Part shown: positions 39,339-49,998 of the stretch, one piece after another
Layout: the number at the start of each line of letters is the position of its first letter
Position numbering within the stretch: position 1 is the first letter of the stretch
Source: Emcibacter sp.
GTDB lineage: Bacteria > Pseudomonadota > Alphaproteobacteria > Sphingomonadales > Emcibacteraceae
DNA: 64,000 nt
Reading direction: 5' to 3'
NCBI GenBank assembly: GCA_021741205.1
Contig: JAIOYI010000006.1
Span: forward strand, 1 to 64,000
Program-made: the position numbers and the translations under genes
The notes under the pieces: model-generated
What the model was told of the DNA's origin: nothing
Seen by the model: only the letters and a program-made list of their open reading frames with translations
Databases searched by the model: none

Positions 39339-41090
39339 CTACATTTCCGTAACGGGTTCCACACCTAATATATCCAAGCCCGTAGCAATGATATTAGCAA
39401 CCGCCCTAATTAATGCCAACCGAGATATGGTTTTTTCTTTATCATTATCTATAATGAAGCGAAGATCAAGATTATCATTGCCCTTATTCCATAAAGCATG
39501 AAATTCGGATGCTAATTCATAAAGATAATAAGCAATCCGATGAGGTTCACGGGCAAAAGCGGCACTTTCTGTAAAGCGGGGCCAATTCATCATATTTTTG
39601 ATTAGGGACAATTCACTGCTGTCTGTGAAGTAACTCATATCGGCATTTGCAAGAGATGATAAGGATATATCAATATCTGGAAACGTATTTTGAGCCTTGC
39701 GTAATACCGAAAAAACACGGGCATGAGCATATTGTACATAAAAAACAGGATTATCTTTTGACTGTTCGGTCACACGCGCAAAATCAAAATCAAGGGAGGC
39801 ATCATTCTTGCGGGTTAACATAATAAAACGCACCACATCCTTGCCCACCTCTTCCACGATATCCCGCATAGTGATAAAGCTTCCGGATCTTTTTGACATG
39901 ATCACAGGCGCACCGTCCCGAAGCAATTTGACCATTTGACAAAGTTTTATATCAATATTGACTTCTCCGTCTGATAAGGCCTTTACCACCGATTCAATGC
40001 GCTTAACATAACCGCCGTGATCGGCACCCCATACATCAATAAGATCGGTAAAACCCCTCCCTATCTTGTCATAATGATAGGCAACGTCAGCAGCAAAATA
40101 AGTCCAACTGCCATCGGATTTCTTAAAGGCACGATCCACATCATCTCCAAAATCAGTAGATTTGAACAGTGTCTGGGGACGGCTTTCCCAATCATCTGCT
40201 TTTGTGCCTTTTGGCGCTTCTAATACACCTGTATAAATAAGACCCTTGGCATCAAGTTTATTTAACGTCGCCTCAATTTGTCCATTATGATGAAGGGTAA
40301 GTTCAGAGAAAAATACATCATGTTTAATAGATAATGTCGACAGGTCTTCTCTTATCATATCCATCATGGCATCAGTGGCAAAGGGTCTAATGCTCTCAAT
40401 CCATTCGCTTTCATCGGCATTAAGCCAACGATCACCATATTTTTTGGCGAGATTTTGACCTACTGGAATTAAATAGTCACCAGGATAAAGCCCTTCGGAA
40501 ATTTCGCCAATATCTTCGCCCAAGGCCTCCTTGTAACGCAAATATGCGGAACGGGCCAGCGTATCAATCTGACCACCTGCATCATTGATATAATATTCAC
40601 GGGTCACATCATAGCCACAGAAAGAAAGCAATGACGCCAAAGCATCCCCAAATATAGCCCCCCTGCAATGCCCCACATGAAGAGGACCTGTGGGATTAAC
40701 CGAAACATATTCAATGTTAACTTTACTATTTTGACCAATATCAGACCGCCCATAATTTTTCCCTGATTTTAAAATTTTGGAAACTTCGGACTGGATGATA
40801 TTCTGCTGTAATGTGATATTAATGAACCCAGGTCCTGCCACATCGACCTTTTTTACATCAGTCATTGACCTAATCTCTGTCGCCACCATTTCGGCTATAT
40901 CCCGCGGTTTCAGACGAGCCTGTTTGGTCAAAACCATAGCAATATTGGTCGAGATATCTCCATGGGTATTATCCCTTGGGGGCTCAATGGTGACATTTTT
41001 AAGGTCAAGCCCTTTTGGTAGTTGGTCTCGCTCGCCAAGATTAGCAATGATGGTCTCTAAAATCTTATAATAAGTATTAAATATATTCAT
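39339..41090 (-). CDS. argS: arginine-tRNA ligase
   Basis: Class I synthetase, 583 aa. N-terminal additional domain 1, then the HIGH-type signature [14 protein letters not shown] near residue 130, the MSKRSG signature near 390 (KMSKS equivalent), and the DALR anticodon-binding domain at the C-terminus ([17 protein letters not shown]). The ATG overlaps the dgt stop by 4 bp. Confidence 0.96.
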   Translation of the reverse strand: MNIFNTYYKILETIIANLGERDQLPKGLDLKNVTIEPPRDNTHGDISTNIAMVLTKQARLKPRDIAEMVATEIRSMTDVKKVDVAGPGFINITLQQNIIQSEVSKILKSGKNYGRSDIGQNSKVNIEYVSVNPTGPLHVGHCRGAIFGDALASLLSFCGYDVTREYYINDAGGQIDTLARSAYLRYKEALGEDIGEISEGLYPGDYLIPVGQNLAKKYGDRWLNADESEWIESIRPFATDAMMDMIREDLSTLSIKHDVFFSELTLHHNGQIEATLNKLDAKGLIYTGVLEAPKGTKADDWESRPQTLFKSTDFGDDVDRAFKKSDGSWTYFAADVAYHYDKIGRGFTDLIDVWGADHGGYVKRIESVVKALSDGEVNIDIKLCQMVKLLRDGAPVIMSKRSGSFITMRDIVEEVGKDVVRFIMLTRKNDASLDFDFARVTEQSKDNPVFYVQYAHARVFSVLRKAQNTFPDIDISLSSLANADMSYFTDSSELSLIKNMMNWPRFTESAAFAREPHRIAYYLYELASEFHALWNKGNDNLDLRFIIDNDKEKTISRLALIRAVANIIATGLDILGVEPVTEM

Positions 41091-42289
41091 AATTCAAACA
41101 ACGATGTATCAAATAATCTTTTATGTTCTAGTATGGCATATCGGTCTGTCATACCTGCGATAAAGTCTGCAACATGTCTTGCTCTTTTCTGTTTATCTTC
41201 CATAATTTCTGGACTTTGCCATTCCGTGGGAAGACATTCAGGTTCATTTTGAAAAAGCTCAAACATATCTGTTATCACTCTTTTTGCTTTACTTGACATG
41301 CGGTTTACTTTGTAATGACGATACATATTCTGCATCAGGAAAGATTTCAATCTTTTATCGAATTCTTTCATCTCATCCGAAAATGCAATCACGCTGCGAT
41401 CGGCCGCCCGAATATCATCAACAGTCTCTGGCTTAAGGGCTAATATCCGTTTTTTGCTTTCCATCAATATATCATTGACCATAATATTAATGAGGCGACG
41501 GACAACCTCATGAATTTCTCGTCCACTTTCCAAGGCATCATAAGTCTTTCTGACATCTTTAATAATATCATTTAATAGAGGCAGTTTCTCCAACTGTTCC
41601 ATGGTTAAGATACCAGCTCTGATCCCATCTGCTATATCATGATTATTATAGGCAATATCATCAGACACGGCTGCCACTTGTGCTTCTGCACTGGAAAATG
41701 TGTGAAGTTCCAGATCATGAAGATCATTATAGCTTCGCAAATTAATATTTAAATCAGCAAATTGTCCCTTTTTGCATAAGGGGCCATTATGTTTGGCAAG
41801 TCCCTCTAGGGTTTCCCATGTGAGATTTAATCCATTAAAACCTGCATAACGCTGTTCCAGTTTTGTGACCACACGCAAGGACTGTGCATTATGATCAAAC
41901 CCATTAAAAGGCGCCATGACGTCGCGCATCGCCTCTTCGCCCGCATGGCCAAAGGGGGTATGACCAAAATCATGAACAAGTGCTAGAGATTCCGCAATAT
42001 CACAATTAAGCCCAAGTACCGTTGAAATGCTTCGGGCAATTTGAGCAACCTCAATAGAATGGGTGAGACGGGTGCGGTAATAATCACCTTCATGATAGAC
42101 AAAAACCTGTGTTTTGTGGATTAAACGACGAAAAGCTCCGGAATGAATTATACGGTCTCTATCTCTTTGAAAAGGAGAACGGGTTTTTGTTTCACTTTCT
42201 GGATAAAGTCGCCCTCTGCTTTTTTCCGTAAGGCAGGCATAGGGAGCATATACGGGGCAAGGTTCAAATATTTTAAAGGCTGAAACCAT
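41087..42289 (-). CDS. dgt: deoxyguanosinetriphosphate triphosphohydrolase-like HD protein
   Basis: A 400-aa HD-superfamily enzyme that hydrolyses dNTPs to nucleoside and triphosphate. Metal and phosphate ligands are in [28 protein letters not shown] (HD) and [17 protein letters not shown] 42289 is chosen for its AAGGA site and the family N-terminus; an upstream ATG at 42319 is possible. First gene of the long dgt-argS-SPOR-nagZ cluster. Confidence 0.92.
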   Translation of the reverse strand: MVSAFKIFEPCPVYAPYACLTEKSRGRLYPESETKTRSPFQRDRDRIIHSGAFRRLIHKTQVFVYHEGDYYRTRLTHSIEVAQIARSISTVLGLNCDIAESLALVHDFGHTPFGHAGEEAMRDVMAPFNGFDHNAQSLRVVTKLEQRYAGFNGLNLTWETLEGLAKHNGPLCKKGQFADLNINLRSYNDLHDLELHTFSSAEAQVAAVSDDIAYNNHDIADGIRAGILTMEQLEKLPLLNDIIKDVRKTYDALESGREIHEVVRRLINIMVNDILMESKKRILALKPETVDDIRAADRSVIAFSDEMKEFDKRLKSFLMQNMYRHYKVNRMSSKAKRVITDMFELFQNEPECLPTEWQSPEIMEDKQKRARHVADFIAGMTDRYAILEHKRLFDTSLFEL

Positions 42290-42343
42290 GAAGTATTTAT
42301 TCCTTATTGATCGATTCATTGACAATATTTATATAGTACCTAC

Positions 42344-42361
42344 ATATATTGTGTAATATAT
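42344..42361. promoter_or_regulatory. perfect AT-rich dyad upstream of erpA
   Basis: ATATATT-GTGT-AATATAT is a perfect inverted repeat 43 bp upstream of the erpA ATG, beside a TATAAT hexamer (42380-42385). It could be an operator for an iron or Fe-S regulator, but AT-rich dyads also arise by chance. Confidence 0.3.
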
Positions 42362-42403
42362 AAATAAAAATTCAGGGTATATAATTTAAAGGTAAACAAT
42401 ATT

Positions 42404-42745
42404 ATGACCGAAATGGCATCACCAGTAACCTTATCACAGAGTGCAGCAAAGCGCATAGCGGCTCTTTGCACGAAAGAAAATGACCCAAATCTTAAATTTC
42501 GAGTATCGGTTAATGGTGGCGGCTGTTCTGGCTTTCAATATGACTTTAACCTTGTTAAGGATCAAAAAGAAGATGATCTTGTTATCAAAAGAGACGGGGC
42601 AACCTTACTTGTTGATGGTCTGTCGTTGCTTTACTTAACAGGATCAGAAGTGGATTTTGTTGAAGAATTAGCAGGTTCCATGTTTGTGGTCAAAAACCCC
42701 AATGCGACCGCATCCTGCGGCTGTGGTTCATCATTCGCCGTTTAA
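42404..42745 (+). CDS. erpA: iron-sulfur cluster insertion protein, ErpA/IscA type
   Basis: A-type Fe-S carrier, 113 aa. The three cluster-ligand cysteines are present: GGGCSGFQY (C41) and CGCGSSF (C105, C107). It delivers clusters to apo-enzymes. ErpA is favoured over IscA because there is no isc operon around and xthA follows 18 bp downstream, an arrangement common in alphaproteobacteria. Confidence 0.9.
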   Translation: MTEMASPVTLSQSAAKRIAALCTKENDPNLKFRVSVNGGGCSGFQYDFNLVKDQKEDDLVIKRDGATLLVDGLSLLYLTGSEVDFVEELAGSMFVVKNPNATASCGCGSSFAV

Positions 42746-42763
42746 ATATTAAAGGTCATTCTT

Positions 42764-43534
42764 ATGAAGATTGTGTCTTGGAACGTTAATTCAATCAAAG
42801 CACGGCTTCCAAGGGTGGTTGATTGGCTAAAAAGCTTTTCTCCAGATGTTGTGATGTTACAAGAACTGAAATGTACCGATGAAAATTTTCCTTTTATGGA
42901 AATAGAAGATCTCGGCTTTAATATTGCTGTTCACGGCCAAAAAACCTATAATGGCGTTGCGATTTTATCTAAATATCCCATAGAGGATGTGATGATTGGA
43001 TTGCCTGGTGACCCATCCGACGAACAAGCTCGCTATATTGAAGCAACGGTCAATACTGTTCGTGTTGGTGGATTATATCTTCCCAATGGAAACCCATGTC
43101 CAGGTCCAAAATTTGATTACAAACTCCAATGGATGGATAGATTAATTCATCGCACAAAAACATTGTTAAAGCAGGAAGAATTATTCATTCTTGGAGGTGA
43201 TTATAATTGCTGCCCAAAGAATGAGGATTGCTATGACCCCATCAGAATGTCTGGCGATGCCCTCACCCAGCCTGAAACAAGGGATCGTTATTTTAGCCTT
43301 CTAAACCTTGGTTTGGTTGATGCTCTTAGACATTATTACCCGTCAGGTCATAACTATACCTATTGGGATTATCAGGCAGGGGCATGGCCAAAAGATAATG
43401 GTTTACGGATTGACCATCTTTTATTATCACCGCAAGCGGCTGATAAACTGGTGAAATGTGACATTGACAGGGTGCCAAGAGGCAAAGAAAAAGCCTCTGA
43501 TCACACACCAATCTGGTGTGAACTCACTGTTTAA
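42764..43534 (+). CDS. xthA: exodeoxyribonuclease III
   Basis: AP endonuclease and 3' repair exonuclease, 256 aa. Family motifs: SWNVNSIKAR (5-14), LQELKC (metal Glu), YLPNGNP, GGDYNCCP (Asp/Asn), and LRIDHLL with SDHTPIW (catalytic Asp/His). Co-directional with erpA, convergent with the merR-type gene (9 bp between stops). Confidence 0.95.
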   Translation: MKIVSWNVNSIKARLPRVVDWLKSFSPDVVMLQELKCTDENFPFMEIEDLGFNIAVHGQKTYNGVAILSKYPIEDVMIGLPGDPSDEQARYIEATVNTVRVGGLYLPNGNPCPGPKFDYKLQWMDRLIHRTKTLLKQEELFILGGDYNCCPKNEDCYDPIRMSGDALTQPETRDRYFSLLNLGLVDALRHYYPSGHNYTYWDYQAGAWPKDNGLRIDHLLLSPQAADKLVKCDIDRVPRGKEKASDHTPIWCELTV

Positions 43535-43543
43535 ATTTGGCGA

Positions 43544-43975
43544 TTATATATTTTTTAAATTCTTTTTGACTATGACAAGTCTGTCTCGAATTTTTCTCAG
43601 ATCCTCTATAGATTGGATATTACCATCAAGATGTGAGGATTTTAAGGGTGCCGTTACCTTTAATATCTGAGCTTCATATTGATCAGGGCTATGGGTATCA
43701 TTATCCTTTAACACATGATCAACACCAAATTCCTTCAAATATTTTTGCGCCCCTTTGATGGTATAACCATCTTCATGGAGTAATTTTCGGATTACTTCAA
43801 TGATTTGTACATCTTCGGGGCGGTAATAACGTCGCCCGCCACCCCTTTTCATGGGATTTATTTGACTGAATTTACTTTCCCAAAAACGCAAAACATGTTG
43901 TGGGACACCCATTGAATTTGCAACCTCGCTAATGGTGCGAAAGGCTTTTTGTGATTTTTCAACATTGGATGTCAT
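43544..43975 (-). CDS. MerR-family transcriptional regulator
   Basis: A 143-aa protein with an N-terminal MerR winged helix ([44 protein letters not shown]) and a short helical C-terminus without metal-binding cysteines. It is the form found downstream of ihfA in many alphaproteobacteria. Effector unknown. Confidence 0.9.
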   Translation of the reverse strand: MTSNVEKSQKAFRTISEVANSMGVPQHVLRFWESKFSQINPMKRGGGRRYYRPEDVQIIEVIRKLLHEDGYTIKGAQKYLKEFGVDHVLKDNDTHSPDQYEAQILKVTAPLKSSHLDGNIQSIEDLRKIRDRLVIVKKNLKNI

Positions 43976-44101
43976 ATAATATTCATCATATCTTTACGAA
44001 AAAAGTCTCAAATGAACGAAACAACACAATCACTCTTGGAAAATCTACTTCGTCTGTATGGTACAAACTGAGATTTTCTTAAATTGATTATAAAAAAATA
44101 T

Positions 44102-44404
44102 TTAAGCCTTGCTTCTGTTGCTTACCTGTTGTTTTAAAACCTGTGAAGGTCTAAAAACAAGAACTTTGCGGGGTTCAATAGGCACTTCTTCCCCTGTTTT
44201 AGGATTGCGCCCTATGCGTCCATCTTTTGATCGAACAATAAAGCTTCCAAAGGAAGAAATTTTAACATTCACCCCTTCAACGAGTTTTTTAGAAATCTCA
44301 TTCAAAATAGATTCCACCAAATCCGCAGACTCGCTTCTGGATAATCCTACTTCTTGGTAAACGGCCTCGCTTAAATCGGCCCTTGTAACAGTTTTTTCAC
44401 TCAT
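44102..44404 (-). CDS. ihfA: integration host factor subunit alpha
   Basis: A 100-aa HU/IHF-family DNA-bending protein. The minor-groove arm sequence [23 protein letters not shown] is typical of IHF alpha. It lies in the plsX-fabH-ihfA-merR order normal for alphaproteobacteria, 141 bp after fabH, a gap large enough for its own promoter. Confidence 0.95.
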   Translation of the reverse strand: MSEKTVTRADLSEAVYQEVGLSRSESADLVESILNEISKKLVEGVNVKISSFGSFIVRSKDGRIGRNPKTGEEVPIEPRKVLVFRPSQVLKQQVSNRSKA

Positions 44405-44545
44405 AATATTTATCCTCTGATGTGTCTTCAGTCTACTTCACAGTAGTTTTCCCGTCAATATCAAAGGGATGTCCTTCATTCTTAACAGACTGGGTAATAT
44501 GTTTTTTACCGAAAATAAGCTTATATAATTTAAAAAAGGTTTATT

Positions 44546-45523
44546 TTACCAGCGGATTAGGCAAGAACCCCACGTAAATCCCCCGCCCATAGCTTCAAGT
44601 AGAACAATATCACCTCGAGCGATTCGGTTTTCTTTGACCATTTCATCCAAGGCAAGAGGAATAGAGGCTGCTGATGTATTGGCATGCTTTTGAACGGTGA
44701 CAGCCACCTTTGAGGGGTCAATCTTAAGCTTACGGATTGTCGCATCCAATATACGTTTATTGGCCTGATGCGGGATGACCATATCAATGTCTTCTACATT
44801 CATTTGATTAAAGCTCAAAGCCTCTTCCACGACATCGGCCAAATTAACAACCGCATGGCGAAAAACTTCTTTCCCTTTCATGCGGATAAATCCTGTTGAT
44901 TTTGTGGATGATACACCACCATCAACATAAAGAAGATCATTATATCTTCCATCGGAATGAAGATGAGAAGACAATATTCCCTGATCCTTGTTTGTGCCTT
45001 CACATTCATGGGCGCTAAGGACAACAGCACCAGCACCATCTCCAAACAAAACGCATGTTGTGCGATCTTCCCAATCTAATATGCGAGAAAATGTTTCTGC
45101 TCCAATAACCAAGACATGCTTTGCCTGTCCTGCCCGTACAAAATTATCCGCCGTTGCAAGGGCATATATAAAACCTGAACATACAGCCTGTACATCAAAG
45201 GCCGCCCCCTTTGTCATGCCAAGTGCCGCCTGAACACGGGTTGCCGTAGCAGGAAATGTTTGATCAGGTGTAGAGGTTGCAAGAATAATAAGATCAATAT
45301 CATCAGCGGTTAGCGAGGCATCCTTTAAGGCTCTTTCGGCTGCCTTTATGGCTAAATCGGATGTTAATTCGTTATCTGCGGCAATATGACGCTGAATAAT
45401 GCCTGTACGTTCGATGATCCACTCATCGGTCGTATCAACCAATTCTTCCATTTTTTTATTGGTTATTATTTTCTCAGGTAGATATGAACCACAGCCAGAA
45501 ACAATAGAACGAAATGTGGTCAT
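44546..45523 (-). CDS. fabH: 3-oxoacyl-ACP synthase III
   Basis: Starts fatty acid synthesis by condensing acetyl-CoA with malonyl-ACP. The 325-aa product has the catalytic triad: Cys in AVCSGF (C115), His in IPHQANKR and Asn in [11 protein letters not shown]. The ATG overlaps the plsX stop by 4 bp. Confidence 0.96.
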   Translation of the reverse strand: MTTFRSIVSGCGSYLPEKIITNKKMEELVDTTDEWIIERTGIIQRHIAADNELTSDLAIKAAERALKDASLTADDIDLIILATSTPDQTFPATATRVQAALGMTKGAAFDVQAVCSGFIYALATADNFVRAGQAKHVLVIGAETFSRILDWEDRTTCVLFGDGAGAVVLSAHECEGTNKDQGILSSHLHSDGRYNDLLYVDGGVSSTKSTGFIRMKGKEVFRHAVVNLADVVEEALSFNQMNVEDIDMVIPHQANKRILDATIRKLKIDPSKVAVTVQKHANTSAASIPLALDEMVKENRIARGDIVLLEAMGGGFTWGSCLIRW

Positions 45524-46569
45524 ATAACTTTATCCTCGATGTCAACATCACTATTGTTTTCAAAACATTTAAGGTCAATGGCAATTTTTCCAGCGAGATC
45601 ATTAGAGGCCATATCCGCTGCCACACAAATTGCACTTGCAAAACCAGATGCGGATGCACTGCCATGACTTTTAATAACCAGCCCATTCAATCCCATAAAT
45701 ACGGCACCATTATGGTTATTTGGATCTAAATGATTCTTAAGACCAAGCAAGGCCGATTTCGCAAACAAATAACCAATTTTTGACATTAACGAACTTTCAA
45801 GTGCTGCCTTTAACATGCCCGCAACCATACGGGCTGTTCCTTCAGCCGTTTTAAGAGCAATATTTCCTGAAAAACCATCCGTTACCACCACATCGACATC
45901 ACCATTAGCCAGACCGTGACCTTCTGTAAAGCCAACATAATTCATTGGTAAAGAGGCATCTCTAAGCATGCGATCTGCATTTTTAATGACTTCATTACCC
46001 TTTAATTCCTCTACCCCAACATTAAGTAAGGCCACCGTAGGATTAGACAGTCCTAAAACTGTGCGTGCAAAGACCGCACCCATTATAGCAAATTGAACCA
46101 AGTTATTTTCATTGCATTCCACATTCGCCCCAAGATCAAGCATAATGCTTTCGCCACGTGATGTGGGCAACAAAGAAGCCAGAGCTGGTCTGTCTATACC
46201 TGGCATCGTTTTAAGCATAAATTTAGACATCGCCATCAATGCCCCTGTATTGCCCGCAGAAACCGCAGAACGCGCTTTGCCGTCTTTTACAGCCTGAATA
46301 GCAAGTCCCATGCTGGAATCTCGCCCACGTCGCAGAGCTTGGCCTGGCTTTTCTTCTGCTGAAACGACTTTATCTGTATGATGAATTTCGCAGGATTCTT
46401 TGAGAAGCGGATATTTTGTTACCAAAGGTGCAATAAGCGTTTCATCACCGAATATCAAAAATTTGACATCTGGTAACCGTTCACGAGCGATGCTTGCCCC
46501 CTCTATTACGATTTGAGGCGAATAATCACCGCCCATAGCATCCAAAGAAATTATATTTTTACACGTCAA
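45520..46569 (-). CDS. plsX: phosphate acyltransferase PlsX
   Basis: Converts acyl-ACP to acyl-phosphate for phospholipid synthesis. The 349-aa product has the N-terminal [34 protein letters not shown] and [18 protein letters not shown]. The start appears to be TTG 46569: the frame is closed by a stop three codons upstream, and the next ATG lies inside the conserved DAMGGD motif. No strong ribosome binding site is seen. Confidence 0.94.
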   Translation of the reverse strand: MTCKNIISLDAMGGDYSPQIVIEGASIARERLPDVKFLIFGDETLIAPLVTKYPLLKESCEIHHTDKVVSAEEKPGQALRRGRDSSMGLAIQAVKDGKARSAVSAGNTGALMAMSKFMLKTMPGIDRPALASLLPTSRGESIMLDLGANVECNENNLVQFAIMGAVFARTVLGLSNPTVALLNVGVEELKGNEVIKNADRMLRDASLPMNYVGFTEGHGLANGDVDVVVTDGFSGNIALKTAEGTARMVAGMLKAALESSLMSKIGYLFAKSALLGLKNHLDPNNHNGAVFMGLNGLVIKSHGSASASGFASAICVAADMASNDLAGKIAIDLKCFENNSDVDIEDKVI

Positions 46570-46671
46570 TGTCGTTCAACATTCTGATTTAAAGCTTATA
46601 GAGTAGCTGTTTTAAGGCATAATATAATAAATTCAATAATATTCACGACAATACTGAATAAATCGTTATCT

Positions 46672-47301
46672 TCAAGTCTTATGTTTTAAACTTTTTAAAA
46701 CATGAAAGGGGTTTTGCTTTTCTGATTTAATCATCACCTCATCCTCGGTCAAAATTTCTTTCCCAAGTTCTTTTCCTGTGGCATCCGGCTTTCTAGGGTA
46801 GGGATTAATTTCCAAGGATAAATTTTGGGCGATCAATTCTCCTATATCAATAAGATTAGAGGACAGATATTCAATATCATCTTCATCGTGGTCAAAATCT
46901 ATTTCACTGTTTTCACGGCGGGTTTTATTCGGCTCTTGAATGAGAATGGCGGTAAAATTACCCGCAATATTTTCTTCAACCAGTTCTAATGAAATAACAC
47001 AAGATTGTATAATTTCCGCATTAAATGTCACAGCTAAATTATATTTTCCCTTTTTTATGGGGATCAGGTTACATTCTGCGGATAATGCCTTTACGGCAAC
47101 AATATTATAGCGTTCTGCTAGTGATTTATTTTCTTCACCTGTTGTTTGATAATGATAATATTTTCCTTTACTGCCCACATGTAAAACATCAACAATACGA
47201 GAAAATTCTACATTGATTCCTGTGATTCCTGTGATTTCTGTTGTGGTATTATTGCTAGTACTACTCTCAATACTCTCAGATTTCTCTATATTTTTAGGCA
47301 T
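46672..47301 (-). CDS. DUF177 (YceD-type) protein
   Basis: A 209-aa DUF177 family member. The conserved core is the strand with Cys-Val followed by a proline-poor linker (SCVISLELVEENIAGNFTAILI), and EYLSSNLIDIGELIAQNLSLEINPYPRK. YceD homologues are linked to 23S rRNA and L32 (rpmF); here no rpmF follows. The N-terminus carries a low-complexity Ser/Thr/Asn-Ile stretch. The ATG follows the stop of the UQCC-type chaperone directly. Confidence 0.85.
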   Translation of the reverse strand: MPKNIEKSESIESSTSNNTTTEITGITGINVEFSRIVDVLHVGSKGKYYHYQTTGEENKSLAERYNIVAVKALSAECNLIPIKKGKYNLAVTFNAEIIQSCVISLELVEENIAGNFTAILIQEPNKTRRENSEIDFDHDEDDIEYLSSNLIDIGELIAQNLSLEINPYPRKPDATGKELGKEILTEDEVMIKSEKQNPFHVLKSLKHKT

Positions 47302-47847
47302 TTATAACATCTCTTTAAAAAAAATTTCTGCCGTCATGATGTCATTCTCTGACTGACTTTCTAAATATTTCGCCTGATCCTTAATATAGGCTGCAAACTG
47401 ATTTAAAATAATATCATCTGGAGTGTTTTCTCGGTATATATTTCGCACAAGAATTGGTTTTATATTTAACGCAAAATTTTTATCTTCACTTAAAAAGGCT
47501 TTTGTATAGCTCATTTTTCGTCCATAAAAAGCCTCTGCCATTGCTTTAACTTTCTTACCAACACTCATATCACCCACCCCCATTTCTCTTAATGACATAT
47601 CCATATTATCAAAAAGTGCCTCTTGAATATATCTGATGAGTAATGCAATTTTCTTATCTTTATCATGGGCTTCTAGTCTATTAATCAGAAGGGATAAATG
47701 AAGGATAATAAGGTCAAAACGACCATCAACATTGTCTGAGACCATCCAATCTGTATAAAAAAATGGCTTGCGTGCTTGATCAACTATTTTTGTAAATAAA
47801 AGATAAGCTATATTTTTAATTTTTTTATTTTGACTAAAAAAAAACAT
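47302..47847 (-). CDS. ubiquinol-cytochrome c chaperone (CBP3/UQCC1-like)
   Basis: A 181-aa helical protein of the Ubiq_cyt_C_chap family. Signature stretches are PFFYTDWMVSDNVDGRFDLI, IQEALFDNMDMSLREMGVGD and KVKAMAEAFYGR. The mitochondrial relatives assist cytochrome b translation and assembly into the bc1 complex; the bacterial role is inferred. First gene of a DUF177-plsX-fabH run; divergent from bamE, the usual alphaproteobacterial arrangement. Confidence 0.9.
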   Translation of the reverse strand: MFFFSQNKKIKNIAYLLFTKIVDQARKPFFYTDWMVSDNVDGRFDLIILHLSLLINRLEAHDKDKKIALLIRYIQEALFDNMDMSLREMGVGDMSVGKKVKAMAEAFYGRKMSYTKAFLSEDKNFALNIKPILVRNIYRENTPDDIILNQFAAYIKDQAKYLESQSENDIMTAEIFFKEML

Positions 47848-47918
47848 ATAAAAACCATATTCCTGTTATAGATATTGACTAGCGTAATAACTGATGCCAT
47901 CTTGTGCTGTATCTTAAG

Positions 47919-47938
47919 TCTGGTATCATGATGCCAGA
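47919..47938. promoter_or_regulatory. 20-bp near-perfect palindrome over the predicted bamE -10 element
   Basis: TCTGGTATCATGATGCCAGA matches its own reverse complement at 18 of 20 positions. A promoter TTGTGC (47902-47907), 16-bp spacer, TATCAT (47924-47929) places the -10 inside the palindrome, which would suit a repressor site for bamE. Confidence 0.4.
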
Positions 47939-47992
47939 TAAACTGCAATAAAAAGCAACCATATTTTGTAAAGACGAGCATAAATAATTTCT

Positions 47993-48457
47993 ATGAAAAA
48001 TTCGATAAAAGCCATTATTATAGTATCCATAGCAGCTTTAGTCCTCACAGGCTGTACATCTCGGAAATTTGTAAGGGGATATATGGCCGATGAAGAAGTC
48101 ATCAGTTCCATCAGACCACAGGTTGACACCCATGATTCTGTTAAAGAAATGTTGGGAAGTCCATCGTCCGTTGCAACATTTGATAATGATAGCTGGTATT
48201 ATTATTCCAAAAAATCAGAAAATCTGGCTTTTTTCAAGGAAACCATTACAGAATTAAAAATTGTTGCGGTTCGTTTTGATGCTGAAGGTTATGTTACAGC
48301 CATTGATAATTATACACTGGATGATCTTAATAATGTTGACCCTGAAGGAAAAACCACAAAGACACATGGTCGCGAACTAAGCTTCATTCAAGAGCTATTT
48401 GGCAATATCGGCCGATTTGGGGCTGGTGGTCCATCTAATGTTCAACCGGGTAATTAA
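47993..48457 (+). CDS. bamE: outer membrane protein assembly factor BamE
   Basis: A 154-aa lipoprotein of the SmpA/OmlA family. Signal peptide with lipobox L-T-G-C (Cys21), then the BamE fold: VHDSVKEMLGSPSSVATFDNDSWYYYS-type helix-strand region. It stabilises the BamA-BamD complex that inserts outer-membrane proteins. Length fits alphaproteobacterial versions. Converges with fliL (3 bp between stops). Confidence 0.93.
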   Translation: MKNSIKAIIIVSIAALVLTGCTSRKFVRGYMADEEVISSIRPQVDTHDSVKEMLGSPSSVATFDNDSWYYYSKKSENLAFFKETITELKIVAVRFDAEGYVTAIDNYTLDDLNNVDPEGKTTKTHGRELSFIQELFGNIGRFGAGGPSNVQPGN

Positions 48458-48460
48458 CCT

Positions 48461-48964
48461 TTAAAATTGTCTGATTTGAACAACCATAACTTTTAGAACA
48501 ATGGGTTCGTGAAGCACATCATTACTGATATCTAGTAAGGTCTGTTTGAGCTTGTCATAATCTATACTTTTTGGATGATTATCTTTACCAACTGCTGTTA
48601 CGCTGAAATGACGGAGCATATTATCCCTTATTTCAGGCAAATTACGGATTACAATCATTTTATTCTCATCACCGTCCACTTCCATAGAAAAATCGGCTGT
48701 GATATTACCAAGCACTCTGTTGTTATGGGTAATAGGAATTGTTAGCCGTTCCACTTTAACAAATTGTGGATTGGTTTTGGGTTCTTCTTTTATGGGTTCT
48801 TCGACATGTACAGTTTCATGGTTTTCTGATTTTTTCATCATCATAAAGGCTCCAACACCACCGCCACCGCCAATAAGTAATCCAACCAACAGTCCAATAA
48901 TTAAAAGCTTTTTTCCACCCGATTTTGGTTTTTCCAAAACCGTTGTATCTTCTTGCGTTGCCAT
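48461..48964 (-). CDS. fliL: flagellar basal body-associated protein FliL
   Basis: A 167-aa protein with a short cytoplasmic N-terminus, one membrane helix (about 18-38, with a GLLVGLLIGGGGG core) and a periplasmic FliL domain (residues about 65-167, including ITADFSMEVDGDEN and the C-terminal VLKVMVVQIRQF). FliL rings the stator and raises motor torque. It is isolated from other flagellar genes. Confidence 0.9.
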   Translation of the reverse strand: MATQEDTTVLEKPKSGGKKLLIIGLLVGLLIGGGGGVGAFMMMKKSENHETVHVEEPIKEEPKTNPQFVKVERLTIPITHNNRVLGNITADFSMEVDGDENKMIVIRNLPEIRDNMLRHFSVTAVGKDNHPKSIDYDKLKQTLLDISNDVLHEPIVLKVMVVQIRQF

Positions 48965-49003
48965 TTAAATCCCTTGTGTTACATTAAAATTGACGAAAGC
49001 CCT

Positions 49004-49975
49004 TTAAAAATGACGAAAGCCTTGGGCATTGCCAATAATATTCATGCCGTTTTTATCTTGTATGACAATGGTTTTATCGTCCGTCATATGGCCAATTTTG
49101 GTTAAAGGTAGTGCTAATTTTCTAGACAATCTTTGAATATCATTTTTCTTGCTGGAGGGTGCTGTAAAAAGCAATTCATAATCATCTCCACCCTGCCATA
49201 TAAGATTTTTATACTGTGGAAATCTTTCCAAAAACTTACCAGCCGCCTCGGATTTAGGAATTAATTCATCCTTTATTTCCGCTCCAAGCCCAGACAAAGC
49301 CGCTATATGCCCAATATCACCCAGCAATCCATCTGAAATATCCATCACAGATGAGGCAATGCCCCATAAATTCTGGCCAAGTTTAATGCGGGGAATAGGC
49401 AAATAATAGCGATCAATCAAGATGTTATTGCTTGGTGAAATTTTATCTGTAAGAGATTTTAGCCCGAGCGCACTGTCACCCAAATTTCCTGACACATAGA
49501 TATCGTCCCCAAGTTCTGCACCGAATCGTCTTAACGCCTGCTCTGATTTTACAAGACCAATGGCGGTTATGGAAATGGTCAGTGGTCCCGTTGTTGATAC
49601 TGTATCACCCCCAAAAAGCGACCATCCAAAAATATCTTGATCCATCTTCAGACCAGAGGCAAAACCCGCAACCCATTCATCAATATTTTTCATGTCTCTT
49701 GGTATGGCAAGGGCAACAAGATAGCCCGCAGGTGTAGCCCCCATTGCTGCAAGATCAGAAAGATTTACTCGCATTGCTTTTTGAGCAATTCTATCTGCAG
49801 GATCAGATGAAAAAAAATGAACATCCGCCACGAGGGCATCCTTGGTAAATATAAGGTCCATGCCCTTGGGGGGAGAATATACAGCCGCATCATCGGTCAG
49901 ACCGTATGCGGGTGCATTTTTATTTGCTAAGGGTGCAAAATATTTTGAAATAATATCAAATTCGCCTGAGGTCAG
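49004..49975 (-). CDS. thiL: thiamine-monophosphate kinase ThiL, probable CTG start
   Basis: Phosphorylates thiamine monophosphate to thiamine diphosphate. The first in-frame ATG (49861) would give only 285 aa and cut off the conserved N-terminus. Reading on upstream in the same frame restores GEFDIISKYFAPLA and the ATP-site YGLTDDAAVY. The frame begins at CTG 49975, preceded by AGGAG with 7-nt spacing; from there the product is 323 aa, the usual length. Other motifs: LVADVHFF and ISDGLLGDIGHI. It lies 23 bp after nusB. A sequencing error or a mutated ATG is the alternative explanation. Confidence 0.9.
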   Translation of the reverse strand: MTSGEFDIISKYFAPLANKNAPAYGLTDDAAVYSPPKGMDLIFTKDALVADVHFFSSDPADRIAQKAMRVNLSDLAAMGATPAGYLVALAIPRDMKNIDEWVAGFASGLKMDQDIFGWSLFGGDTVSTTGPLTISITAIGLVKSEQALRRFGAELGDDIYVSGNLGDSALGLKSLTDKISPSNNILIDRYYLPIPRIKLGQNLWGIASSVMDISDGLLGDIGHIAALSGLGAEIKDELIPKSEAAGKFLERFPQYKNLIWQGGDDYELLFTAPSSKKNDIQRLSRKLALPLTKIGHMTDDKTIVIQDKNGMNIIGNAQGFRHF

Positions 49976-49998
49976 TTTGCAGCTCCTAAAAATTGTAC

